Assembly: GCA_001566295.1 (NCBI GenBank)
Contig: KQ964272.1
Location: 203,849-267,848, forward strand
Direction of reading: 5' to 3'
DNA from: Microdochium bolleyi
Taxonomy: Eukaryota > Ascomycota > Sordariomycetes > Xylariales > Microdochiaceae
DNA: 64,000 bases
Part shown: positions 22,816-33,714 of the stretch, one piece after another
Numbering within the stretch: the first letter of the stretch is position 1
Layout: every line of letters begins with the position of its first letter
Translations under genes and position numbers: made by a program
The notes under the pieces: generated by a model
What the model was told of the DNA's origin: nothing
Seen by the model: only the letters and a program-made list of their open reading frames with translations
Databases searched by the model: none

Positions 22816-24328
22816 GATGGGCGATTACTGGCCTGCGCAGGTGCAGGTGGATCTGCTAGGTAGGAGCGTGATGCACAGCAGTCGCTTGTTGGCACGCAGC
22901 CGACGAGAACGCACCGCAGCCGTCCGTTGCTCTTGGCAAGCAGAAACAAGAGGAGTACCGAGTGGTAGCCAAGGCAGCAAAAGCGTCAGCCTCAGCCGAT
23001 CGTCATGGGGTCGCCTCCCGCGTCAGGTGACGTCGCAGGCAGGCGAGGGTGGAATGACTCGTTCTGGGTGGCACGATGAGGGCGGGATTTGTCGTCAATG
23101 GCAGTCGCTGTGGACGGCGGGTACTCTGAATGGCTGCTGTGCGGGACAAAGAGATGGTGCGATGAGGGATGGAGGAGAGCGAACGATGGTGTCGAAGAAC
23201 CTGGAGATTGCAGATCCTGGACCAGACCGGGAAACGAAAGCGGCTGGCCGCGCGACCAGACTTTGGTGATGTCAGTAGGCGCCCCCACTCACCGAGGTGC
23301 GGAGGTGCCGCTCGCACAAACTCCAATCCAGGCACCACAGCGCCCTCTCTATTGCCATTAGAGTTGTGCGCCGCTCCATCGCTGCCAAACGCGGTCAAAT
23401 GGCACGCGACCACGTTCGACCATGTTTCTGTTCCACGTTTGGCCTCAGCAGGGCTCCATCTCCAGTGACAGGTCAGAAGACGCCCAGACACAGACAGTTA
23501 GGTAGGCACTCGCAATCATGTGCTCCTCAAGCCGCTCCAAGGTAGCACCCTAGAGATAGTACCTACGCCAGAGGCATAGCAAGATCTCAACCAAGATGGA
23601 CCTAGCCAGTAGATGCAGCGTGATAACCTCCCCATGGCGCTATGTGGGCACTCACTTTGATCCGTGGAACCCTTCGTTGGGCGCTGTCAGCTCATACACA
23701 ACCAATCGTGTCACGGAGACTCCAGACTCTAGATTCCCGTGTGCAGGCGTTGCCTTGCCTTCAAACAGTGAAGAGCTAGCGGTGATTATAGCAAGACGAC
23801 TTTGGGGTCTCTCGACTTGGGGGCACAGGTAGTGTAACCACACCATTCAGCTGGGGGCGGCCAGCAAAACGAGCACCTCGGGCCACCCTTGTCACATCCC
23901 TGCTTCAAGAATCGAGATTAAAGCCAGCTAGATGAAGTAGGCAGGAGAGTTTGCGCTTTCTAGTCCCTCGTGCATCCATGAAAGCTGCGCTCAACTGTTG
24001 AATACTGTATCACACCTAATGACACAACAATCTGAAGTTCGTCGTGATCTTGCTTGCGCAGAAGGTTCACGTCTCCAAGGATGTATAAGAAGCAGACATA
24101 CGGCGGATCACGATGGGCGAACAAGATGCTTGAGGAGTGGATACCTTTCAACGGACAACAGCTCTTATCTATTTCCCAAAACTCTGGGGTATTTATGAGT
24201 CTTACTACTGACACTGCACCATAACGCCGTTGAATTTACCTGTGGCCGAAGACATGATTTCTGGGTATGATGCTCGAAGCAGATGGCCAAAGTACCTTTT
24301 TTCGAAATGATCTTCACCAAGCAACCCC
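22816..24328. other. Intergenic region upstream of the Mg2+ transporter gene
   Basis: This 1.5 kb contains the transporter promoter and the 3' flank of the RNA15 gene. Only short, compositionally biased frames are present and none is supported. Confidence 0.55.
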
Positions 24329-25362
24329 TCACCTCCGCTGGGCGAGGAGCTGATTTCTCAGAGCCATGATTTGCTGTCTTTCGCCTTCGGGCAGCTGGTC
24401 AATGACTTCTTGAGGCAAGCTCAAGACCTGCTGGACGAGAGCATCCTGGTCGCCCGCAGGAGCAGGAGCCGGCGCGGCAGCGACTGGTGGCGCATAAGGG
24501 GCAGCGACTGGCGGTGTACCAGTGGCGGCGCCAGGATATCCAGGCATCGGCGCCGCAGGATAACCCATCGGCGGAGGTACCGTAGGAGGCATCTGAGGAG
24601 CGCTGGTGTCTACGACAGAGGAGATAGCCTCGGGCGAGACCAGCCCCATGAGTAGGAGGGCTTGGAATATCGCATACGACAGCTGAGGTGCTTGCGCCAG
24701 TAGCTCCGTTGCCCTTGCTGCGTCCGTGCTCGCAAGCGACTTCATCTGTGACAATATATCGAGGAGCTGTGCGGGGGGGAGCGTATTGAGTGTCCGAGAG
24801 ATGGCATCGGTGGCGGTAACGCCAGGAGGCAGCTCCTTCCCGGGTGGCAGTGGCGGAAGACTGCCAGCCGGGTTGACTGTGTGTGAGGTGCCGTTCGCCG
24901 GCTGTGAGAATGTGTTTGATGTCGTCGTGGTTGTCGGTCTGGGACCGTCTTCCTCGTCTGCCTTGCCCTCGCTGCTGTAATCTACGCGCAGTTTCCTACC
25001 CATGATCTCGTAGTCGTTCAGGTTGCGGACGGCAGAGGCAGCCGAGTCTAGGTTGGCGACGATTCATGGTCAGTAAACACTTGTTGTATTGGAAACGAGC
25101 ACCGTGAGCGTACCGGGATCAGGGTATTCGGCGAACCCAAAGCCCTTGGGCCGTCCCGTCTCGCGATCGTATACGAGTCTGAAGTTGATGACTTTGCCGG
25201 CTGTGCTGAAGATATCGCTGATTTGCTCCTCCGACAGGCCTAACGCCGTGTAATTGTGGTCAGCATGGTGCGCTTGTAACCAAAACATGTCGCGTGCAGT
25301 GATCGCGTACCATATGGTATGTTGCCCACGAAGACTACGCGTGACGGTGCCTTGCCTGACAT
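24329..25362 (-). CDS. RNA15: Cleavage stimulation factor 64 kDa subunit homologue (Rna15)
   Basis: Three exons, 25311-25362, 25114-25239 and 24329-25047, give 298 residues. The donors are both GTACGC and the acceptors GTTAG and CCTAG. The protein begins MSGKAPSRVVFVGNIPYG and has an RRM over about 8-85, with RNP2 VFVGNI and RNP1 KGFGFAEY. A hinge domain (about 130-215, GVTATDAISRTLNTLPPAQLLDILS) binds the scaffold CstF77/Rna14 in this family. A Pro/Ala-rich linker and the C-terminal three-helix domain (QDALVQQVLSLPQEVIDQLPEGERQQIMALR) complete it. Rna15 recognises the A/U-rich signal near poly(A) sites and works in cleavage factor IA for mRNA 3'-end formation. It is shorter than animal CstF64, as is usual in fungi. 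It diverges from prohibitin-2. Confidence 0.95.
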
Positions 25363-25988
25363 GGCGACTTCTGCTGCGCGATCGAGCTTGCGCAGAAAGA
25401 GCTGTCTGAGAGCGAGTACGCAACAGGGCCCACGCCGCGGGATGTGCGCTTTTCGCGGCGAGTTGAACGGTCGTCAAGATCAGGTGGCTCGTCGCCCGTC
25501 AATGGATGAGTGGAGGAGTGGAGGTTGAGGTGCAGGCCTGGCTCGGTCGCAGGTGCAGTATTGTCGTGATGATGCTAGGGAGTCGCAACTATTTGAGCCT
25601 CCAAGAAGCTAGGAACGAATGGCGGTTTCCACTCTGAAAGCTGCAGCTTGGCCGAAGCCACTGGCAGGCGCGTGCTTGGTGGAGAGTACTTGGGTGGGGG
25701 GCCCAGGTCATGATTTCACTGCTGTGCCGGGTAGCCTAGTGCCCCGCGCCGAGCCAATAGGAAAGCGTGGAGCTCAGCAAACCGCAACAGGCAGCTCCAG
25801 CTTCCGTGTGCTCGACGGATTGTCATTGCCCCAGACTCGAACCGCTTGGCAGCTTATCGACACTTCTGCGCTGCAACCTTTCGCACCAGCATCCGGTCAG
25901 ACCCAGCGACAACCCGGCTACAAGATACCGATCGCCCACGCCTGCGCTGCGCTCAGGACTGTTCACTAAAACACCCATATCCTGCAAG
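25363..25988. promoter_or_regulatory. Divergent promoter between RNA15 and PHB2
   Basis: These 626 bases separate two start codons pointing away from each other, so both promoters and 5' leaders must lie here. I could not pick out a convincing TATA box or shared operator. Confidence 0.55.
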
Positions 25989-26986
25989 ATGTCGAGACGC
26001 CCGGTTGACGAGTTCATGGAGAGGGCCCAGGCGATGATGCGCCAGGCGCAGCGGGCTGGTGGCAGCGGCGGCTTCCCTGGCGGGCGGCCCCCTCGCGGAG
26101 CCTTCGGTGCTCTCGGCGGCCTGATCCTCCTCGGTGGTGGTGCCTTGGTGTTCAGCAACGCGCTCTTCAACGTCGACGGTGGTCACCGTGCCATCAAGTA
26201 TCGCAGGATAAACGGAGTCAGCAAGGAGATCTACACCGAAGGCACCCATCTGATGATCCCCTGGTTCGAGACGCCCATTACATACGACGTCCGCGCCCGT
26301 CCGAGAAATGTCTCGTCGCTCACCGGCACAAAGGACCTGCAGATGGTCAACATCACTTGCCGTGTGCTGTCCCGGCCCGACATTGCGCAGCTGCCCCAGA
26401 TCTACCGGACTCTCGGCCAAGACTACGACGAGCGGGTGCTGCCTTCGATCGTGAACGAAGTTCTCAAGAGCGTCGTGGCGCAGTTCAACGCTAGTCAGCT
26501 CATCACGCAACGTGAGAGTGTGGCGAGAATGGTCCGCGAGAGCTTGTCTGTCCGTGCCGCTCGCTTCAACATCGTCCTTGACGATGTCTCCTTGACTGTA
26601 CGTATATACCATTTCAACCTCGATGTACTGCGAGTAAACGATTCTGATACTGGATTTTCTAGCACCTCGCCTTCTCTCCCGAGTTCACGGCGGCTGTTGA
26701 GGCCAAGCAAGTCGCGCAGCAGGAAGCGCAGCGAGCAGCCTTTGTAGTCGACAAGGCGCGGCAAGAGAAGCAGGCTATGGTTGTCAAGGCGCAGGGTGAG
26801 GCCCGGTCCGCCGAGCTGATCGGTGACGCCATCAAGAAGAACAAGGCGTACGTGGAGCTCAAGAAGATTGAGAACGCGCGGGCGATTGCACAGCAGATGC
26901 AGGAGTCTGGTGGCCGCAACCGGCTGATGCTCGACTCTGAGGGCCTCGGGCTGAACGTCTTCAGCGATGATCGCCAGCAGAAGTAG
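25989..26986 (+). CDS. PHB2: Prohibitin-2
   Basis: Two exons, 25989-26597 and 26663-26986, give 310 residues, close to the family length. The intron is GTACGT...TTCTAG. The N-terminal amphipathic stretch (MERAQAMMRQAQRAGG) and a Gly-rich membrane anchor at about 39-57 precede the SPFH/PHB domain. That domain starts at FNVDGGHRAIKYRRINGV and includes GTHLMIPWFETPITYDVR and SSLTGTKDLQMVNITCRVL. A coiled coil follows (EAKQVAQQEAQRAAFVVDKA). Prohibitin-1 and -2 form ring complexes in the mitochondrial inner membrane that chaperone respiratory subunits and control m-AAA proteolysis. The GGR and basic N-terminus distinguish it from Phb1. Confidence 0.97.
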
Positions 26987-27655
26987 GAGAGGCAAAAGGA
27001 CCGGGAAGATAATCTCCGTTGTAACTCTAGAGACTAATCCATGTAGTATATCCACCTCCACCAAAAGAACTTATGCTGCCTCGTGCTGTGTTGATGCTGG
27101 CGCTTACAAGGAGGGCATCCTGCTGCACCGCGTCTTATCTCCGAGGTTGTGACCGTGAACAGCACTAACGCAACTCCAGACTCCCAGCTCTTGGCTATGC
27201 TCACACCCACGCTGTTCCAGGATCTTTTCAGCCCTTTCAAGAGAAAATAGCAATGGGAATGAAGATTTTGATTCGTGCATCATAGGCAATATCAAGGGCG
27301 TAGTGTGTGGATGGAGATGCTGCCCATGTCGTGGGCATTATCATGACCCTTTGACTTCGTAGCCGCTCTGCCCCTCGGCACATGGCCACGCGGGTGGCCT
27401 CGCCGCGGGTCCGCAGCGCCGGTGCCAGACGGGGCCGATGACAAGCAACCCCACCATTGGAACAACTCCATCATCGAGCTGCCTATCCGCCCACCGCGAT
27501 TCACACCCCAACACTGCATTCACCATCTTCACAGCCTCGAGAGCACTTCCCGACGCCCCTCGCGAACTACAGAAGCAGCGCCCCTGCTTTCCCTCACAAA
27601 AAAGCACAGCAGCCGCCCACCACTCTACACGCCACAGGCCTCACATCCGCCAAGA
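26987..27655. other. Intergenic region with the RUB1 promoter
   Basis: This 670-base spacer lies between two same-strand genes and holds the prohibitin-2 3' flank and the NEDD8 promoter. No motif stands out. Confidence 0.5.
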
Positions 27656-28521
27656 TGCTGATCAAGTAAGCGCAAGCCCCCCGCCTCCGACACCGAGCTG
27701 TCCTCTTCACGTCGCCGCGCCCGCATACCGAGACTACGCCGCGAGCACAAGACCCGGACTTGCAAAGCCCAGTCTGTTCACATTAGTAGATACTAAACGT
27801 TCTTTCACAACGTCAGGGTCCGCACCCTCACGGGCAAGGAAATCGAGCTCGACATCGAGGCCGACTACAAGGTACGCAACACCGCGTTCGCCCCGGGTGC
27901 CGCCCACGCCCACACACTAACCTCGATACCCGACTTCGAGCACCGATCTCCATGCACACTCTCCAACTCCAACAAACGCGGGTCCGATGTGACTCAGCCA
28001 AATCGTGCCCGGGGCTACATGACTGACCGAAGACATCACAACACAGGTCTCACAGATCAAGGAGAAGGTCGAGGAGAAGGAGGGTATCCCGCCCGTGCAG
28101 CAGCGGCTAATTTACGGCGGCAAGCAAATGTAAGTTTGTGAGCGCGTTCCACTGCCCTAGAACCCACCACCCGGTACCACGGGACAGCATGTCCACGGAA
28201 CAAGAAGCAAAAGGAAGAGCCCGTTCAGGGATGTGCCCATGACACTATATTCCGCCAGGGCTTCACGCTTACGAAGCATCTCAACTCGCTCCCCGCAACA
28301 TGCCGCTGGGAGAATCAGACACGGACTCTGCGCTACGCCGTTACCCATCACACGGCCGAGGATGCCCTGCTCACAACCACGCTGCGGAGATACTGCCTGC
28401 TAACACACGGGACGTGTCCGCAACACGAAACAGGGTCGATGACAAGAGCGCAGCCGACTATGCCCTCGAGGGTGGCGCGACGCTGCATCTGGTCCTCGCG
28501 CTGCGCGGCGGCTCGCAATAG
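27656..28521 (+). CDS. RUB1: NEDD8/Rub1 ubiquitin-like modifier precursor
   Basis: Four short exons, 27656-27666, 27817-27871, 28047-28129 and 28434-28521, encode 78 residues. Donors are GTAAGC, GTACGC and GTAAGT and acceptors are CAG. The protein begins MLIKVRTLTGKEIEL, has IKEKVEEKEGIPPVQQRLIYGG in the middle and ends LALRGG-SQ. NEDD8 rather than ubiquitin is indicated by Ala before LRGG (position 72) and by the ADYK and MVDDKSA variants. Residue 76 is the conjugating glycine, and the two-residue tail (SQ) must be removed by a hydrolase such as Yuh1/UCHL3. The mature protein is attached to cullins and activates cullin-RING ubiquitin ligases. The first exon is only 11 bases, and most of the gene is intron. 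Its convergent neighbour is elongin A. Confidence 0.97.
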
Positions 28522-29243
28522 AGAAACAAGAACCGCCCCCTTCCCCCTACGAAGGAAGACCCGACACACGAAGATACTCTCTGCCGCCCTCCCATTCTTG
28601 GTGAAACCTGTCGACGCATCGAGGAACCCGTTTCTTCTTCTTCTTTCCCGATCGGCAGAAACAGAGGCGCCAGGGGTGGGGAGCATGGGCAGACCGTAGG
28701 AACTGACCAGAACAAGGACAAGAGAATATGCATCGCGACGAAGCACATATCGGAAAAATTGAAAGCTCTCTATTGCTAGTCGGTCGTTGACAACCCCCCG
28801 CGGCGTCACGACCGTCAAGAGCCTTCTCACAAGCGGCACTCGTTCTTGTGGCGGACGGACGCGGACGTTCTATGCGAAATCGGGCACGAATACTCTCATC
28901 ATTTTGTTCTCAAGAAGTAGACAAGCTGGCGCGAATTGGCGCGAACTGGCGCGCATGTCACATAGCGAGCCGTTGCGTGGCCAAAGCTACCGCCAGACGC
29001 TAGATAGGGATTGGAAGTCGGGGTGAAATACAAACAAAAAACAAAATAAAGCGATAGACCAGAGTTGGTATTTCCCAAATTTGGTTGCGCCCATAAATCA
29101 GCACGCTGTCTCTATTGTCTGATATCGGAAAGAATATGTCCTAGATTAGAAGAACTCCACATAACGCCTGTTCCCAAGGAAGGAGGAAACTGGTCGGACT
29201 GATGAGACCACATCCGGATCACCATAGCCCGCTCTCTGCCTCT
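28522..29243. other. Convergent spacer between RUB1 and elongin A
   Basis: These 722 bases carry both 3' flanks. The notable content is a run of three 10-base direct repeats (TGGCGCGAAT-type) at 28927-28956, listed separately. Short frames on both strands are unsupported. Confidence 0.6.
28927..28956. repeat. Three 10-bp direct repeats, TGGCGCGAA core
   Basis: The copies are TGGCGCGAAT, TGGCGCGAAC and TGGCGCGCAT, contiguous and exactly one helical turn apart. The GGCGCGAA core resembles E2F/MBF-type sites. A regulatory role is only a possibility, because both flanking genes end here. Confidence 0.7.
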
Positions 29244-30738
29244 CTAATTCGGTCTCGGCGCCTTGGGCTTCTTCTTCATGAACACATCAACTGGGGCCTT
29301 GCGCTTCCGCTGCAGCCCAGGTGGAGGCGGACCGCCAGCTGGTGGCGGTTTCGCTGGTGAGCCGTTGGCACTCCGTGATGGGGGCGGCGAGTGCTGGTCT
29401 ACGCGAGCTGGTGGTGGCCGTTTCGGTATAGATGACGATGAAGAGCTCGATGGCATTGGCGGCCTGGTGCTGCTGCTGGAGCCAGCCCTGCTTCCCGCAC
29501 CTGGTGCGTTTGACAAAAGCCCTCCGCCGGTCTTGCGGTTCGATGATGATGAGATGCCTGAGCTCCTCGCCGCCGGTTTCTCATCAAATATGTCCTCAAG
29601 CTCATCTGCATCCAGCCCCCCACTGCCTCCACCGTAGCCGTCATCGTCATTCTCCGCCTCGTATTCATACCCAATGTCGTCCTCCTCTTCGAGCTCATCG
29701 TCCGAAACAACGGTAGTGTTCTCGCGCTTGTTCGCCAGACTCGTCATCTTGCGCAGCCGCGCCTCGCGCTCCTCGAGATCGCGATCGATGCGTCTGATCG
29801 AAGGCACCGGCGGGCGCGGGACGCCGATCCTGCCGCCCGCGGATGGCATGCCCCTTGCAGCTGGGCGTGCCTGCAGCTTGTACTCGTCGACCAGACCTTT
29901 TGGCGCGTGCTGCAGCTGGCCCCTGCGGAGATCAGCCGAGTTTGTGTCGAGTCTGTTGCGTGCGCCAATGGCGGCTGCCTCACGCCGAGCTTTCCGCATG
30001 ATGCTCTTGGCGTCGGTAACCTTGGTCTTCGTTCCTCCCGTAAACCGCAGACCGTTGGTGCTCGCAATGGGCTGTCCCTTCGGGCCCCTGCGCGCGCCAG
30101 CCAGACCACGCCCGTCCTTTGGTAGTTTGGGCAGCTTCCGCCGATCAAAGTCCACCACGGAGCTCTTGTTGTTCTCCTTGCTCATCTTGATCCCGGCCAT
30201 GGCGCTCTTGAGCTTCTCCTCGGCTGCGCGCTTCAACTCCTCCTCGAGACGCTGATATTTGGAGTATACCTTGTGCCATGACTGCGGGTTGCGCGGCTCA
30301 AAGTTGTGTTTTTTCGACAGTACGGGGAAGTCCTTTTCAACCAGCCGGATCCAGCATTCTGCGTCGTCACCTTCGAGGTGCGGGCTCGCGATCTCGAGTT
30401 GGCGCAGCTGCGTGGCGCTGTTGATGTTGAGCAGAATCCGCCGGACGGCTGGGTATGGTGTCAGGCCGATGTCGGTGATTTCTGGTGTCATTTTGTTCAT
30501 GTTAGTTGTTGTAGGCATGATGGTGAAGCTTCAGAGTATTTTCGAGGCCGGCACTGCCCGTTCTAGACCGTGTGAAGCTTGAAGGGCAGTTGTATGTTTT
30601 GACAAACGGCCGACGGGCAAGTGCAGCGGACACAGCAGATGGGAGTAGGATCTGTGGCAAGACAGCTCGTTTGCACGTACCTTTGATGTGCTTCAGGCAC
30701 AGGACCGTGCAGAGCTCGATCAGCGACTTGGCAGGCAT
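29244..30738 (-). CDS. ELA1: Elongin A (RNA polymerase II transcription factor SIII subunit A)
   Basis: Two exons, 30681-30738 and 29244-30481, encode 431 residues. The donor is GTACGT, with a CTAAC branch and CCAG acceptor. The joined N-terminus MPAKSLIELCTVLCLKHIKE contains the BC box (SL..LC......I) that binds elongin C. It is followed by the F-box-like elongin A domain (TDIGLTPYPAVRRILLNINS, LRQLEIASPHLEG, ECWIRLVEKDFP, WHKVYSKY). After a basic region (RRKLPKLPKDGRG, KVTDAKSIMRKARREA) the C-terminus is disordered, Ser/Pro-rich and ends in KKKPKAPRPN. Elongin A with elongin C stimulates transcript elongation in animals. In yeast Ela1-Elc1-Cul3 ubiquitylates stalled Rpb1. It lies tail to tail with NEDD8, the modifier that activates that cullin. 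Confidence 0.95.
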
Positions 30739-31714
30739 GTCGCAAGGCTGAATCTCGCGGAGGGCGAGCCACAGCTACGATGCTGGTAGTGTCACAACCT
30801 GCTCAACCAGGCAGCCCAATGCACCTAGGATGTCGACAGTATGTCGGGTGCCACAGATATTCCAAACAAGTCTGTACAATGCTTCAATGGCAGATGGGTA
30901 TATTGCTGGGGTGCTGATATCTCGACACAAGTCGTTGAGGTTCTCGAACAGGATCGTGGTAATGGCAGGTGCGCGTGTCCAGCTAGGAGCTACAGGTCGT
31001 GGGTCCTCGGCTATGACGTTCGAAGTAAGTGTCGTTCTGAAATGAGGCTTTGCGCAGCCAGAGAGTCTCGAGGAGATGTTGCCTGCTTCATTGTCTCGAA
31101 AAGGAAGAAGGAAGAGAGAACAGCAACAATGTTATGTCAAAGGGTAAGTTTGAACACGATACAGCTCGCAGGAGCGCGGCTGCCCTGGCTGACGTCTGGG
31201 CCAGAGTGGAGCTCCCAGCCTCGAGTTGCAGGACCCCGTATGTGGGGCACACCTGGACCGATGCAAGCTTGAACTCCACAGCCAGAAATAGCTGCGAGTC
31301 TGTAAAGTTGCCCAGACAAGTTGTCCATTCGACACGTCTAACTCACGACTAGTGTTATTCTCCGGACAGGCCACAGTTGATTACAGAAGTGATTGTTTCT
31401 TGCTATGAACCTATCTAAAGTCGCGAGTCATAATTCGGCTCGGGTAGCCAACTGTCTTAAGACGCCCTCCTCATGGACCAAACAATAGTCTCCATCGTTA
31501 TGCTCTTTTTCTTTGACATTCAGAAAGAATACCCGCCGAAAAAATGGTATCGCTCAACTACACACCGTACGCCGTGAAACGCCCGCCAGAACCAGATGGG
31601 TGGAAACAAAGACAATGACATGCCGGAAACCTTTGTACACGAGATGTTTCCGATCCGATCATGCACACTGCGAGATCGATCGGCAGATACCGGATCCAAT
31701 TACTTCCAAACCAA
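30739..31714. other. Intergenic region with the elongin A promoter
   Basis: This 976-base spacer lies between two minus-strand genes and holds the elongin A 5' flank and the RAD21 3' end. Short frames of up to 143 codons are unsupported. Confidence 0.55.
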
Positions 31715-33714
31715 TCATGCAGCCGCCGCAACAGTTTGCGAGGCGCCAGTAATCGGCGGCTCTGGCCTTGACTCTTCCTCTTCCTCCTGGTTAGCGATCT
31801 CGCCGCCGGCTTCGCGCTCAGCCCACGCGCCCCAGAGGCCGCGCTTGCCACGGACTCTGATGGCACCGCCTATTGAGCCCTCCTTCTGCTCGACCTTGAT
31901 CGCATCCTTTGTGGCCAGGACGAGGCACTCGAAGAACATCTTGGTGGCGTCAGCCTTGGTCGTCCGGCCCTCGGGCAGGAGCTCCTGGAAGACGACAGCC
32001 GTCTTCTTCCGCTTCTCCTCGCTGTTGGCAGCCTCGGCGCCGAAGAGATCCCGAAGAATGTGGACAGCGTGCTTGGTGCCAATAGAGACCGGGCCACTGT
32101 CAGCAGGGTGGACCAACGGAATTGTGGTTTCGTCGAACGCTGGCAAGGCTGTGCCGTCAGCGAATCCATCGTCGTCGTTAAGAGCCGCTCCATCATCACC
32201 GGGGATGTCCAAGATGGTGCCATCAGGGCCAACGGATCTGTCACCGAGCCCTCCAGTCGGACCAAGAATGGTGTCATCATCGTCGCCAAGCTCAAGGCGT
32301 GGTGACTTGGAGGTTGTATTCTCGTTGTCGCTCATGTCAGCGATGCCGCTGTCGCGCTTACGCTTGAGCTCGTTGGTGGGGTGTAGTGCCTCCAGAGACA
32401 GAAGTCCATGGAGCTCGGGCGCCCATGCCTTGCTACGGCCGTCGCCCATGATGCTCGAAACAAAGCCGCCGTTGTGCTTCATTTCCAAAAGAGCCAATAG
32501 ATAGGGATCTCTGGAGATGAAGCTGGGCTCCTTGAGGATGTTGTCATGTGATTGCTGCTGCTCTTTGATATGCGCACTGGTGAGCTGGGTGGCAGCGTCC
32601 AGGGCAAACACCTTCTTCTTCTTGGACTTCTTCTGAGGAGCGGGCTCAGCATCCTCAGCCTCCTGGCCCGGCTCGTAGATGCTGTGGTTGTTCAAACGCT
32701 TCCATTCCTCGAGGTCCCGGGTAATGTTCTCGTCAATATCTGAAAGCGGTGATTCAGAGATACGATCGCGTGCGGGATCATGGACACCAGCCATACCAGG
32801 CATAGCTGACTGGTCGGCGACGTTGAAGTGGAGATCGTCATCGTCCATTATAGCATCACCTTCGGCGTCCGCAATCATCACTCCATCCATAGCCATAGAG
32901 TCTTCCATGCCCTTGGGCGGGCGGATATCGAGTTCGCTCAGAAGATCGTCCTCGGTAGACCGAGCAGCAGGGGCGTCTCGTCCAATTTCGACGCTGTGGT
33001 CCATACCCTTGGGAGGGCCGTCAAGGGGCCCGAAGTCGAGTTCGAGGCCGAGGTCATCGAGAACCATGCCAGTATCCAAAGCCATGTCGTCGTAGTTATC
33101 AGTCTCAAGGAACTGGCTGTTGTTATAGTCCTCCTGGAGATTGATGTCACGGTTGTTGTTTGGCCGGCTGCGTGCTTTACCGAAGTTTGTGCTGCTGGGC
33201 GTGGCATCGACTTCGTCCATCTGGCTAAGGAGGAAATCTGCATTCGGCATCGTGAAGGCGGGCAGGAGGTTGAGGTTATCAGCAGGCGTGATCCGATCTG
33301 GGATCATAAGGGCCTCGCGGTTAGTAGTGCTGAGGTTTTCTGGCAGGTCATTGTTGCCGGTCGTGCGGAAGGCCTAGAAGTGTAGCGAGTTAGCACGAAT
33401 GAGCCTTAGCGAGGGTAATGGCCAGTAGAGCGGGCTTTGAGGAAGCGTACCATCTTGATTTTGAGCAGTGCTTCATTGCAGTCGTCCAGCAGGTAACGCG
33501 CTTTTCTGCTGTAGATTCTGACAACACCGAGCAGCAACTGGCCACTCAGGCGGAGGGCCATTGGCGCCTGGTTCGGTGTAATGATGGCATCGACGCTGTC
33601 CGGGAGGTTGGACTGCAGAATGTGTGTCTTTGAGAGCTTGCGCTCAAGATTGGCCGAAAGCCAGACGCGAGCCAACGGCCCGGTCTTCTGAAGTAGTGTT
33701 TCCGAGTAGAACAT
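31715..33714 (-). CDS. RAD21: Cohesin kleisin subunit Rad21/Scc1
   Basis: Two exons, 33451-33714 and 31715-33373, encode 640 residues. The intron is in phase 0, with a GTACGC donor and TTCTAG acceptor. The N-terminal kleisin domain (1-90) opens MFYSETLLQKTGPLARVWLSAN and includes KLSKTHILQSNL, LRLSGQLLLGVVRIYSRKARYLLDDCNEAL; it binds Smc3. The middle is acidic and disordered. It holds a perfect separase consensus, SVEIGR, at 215-220, and two PPKGM(D/E)xS motifs. The C-terminal winged helix (about 540-610, HAVHILRDLFG, ATKMFFECLVLATKDAIKVEQ) is the Smc1-binding Rad21/Rec8 fold. The mitotic paralogue, rather than Rec8, is indicated by the start and the separase site. Four ACGCGT elements lie upstream. 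Confidence 0.95.

Noticed and set aside
25830..25860. GACTCGAACC on the plus strand, like a reversed tRNA T-loop
   Set aside because: The flanking bases do not form T-arm or acceptor stems, and no anticodon arm is present.
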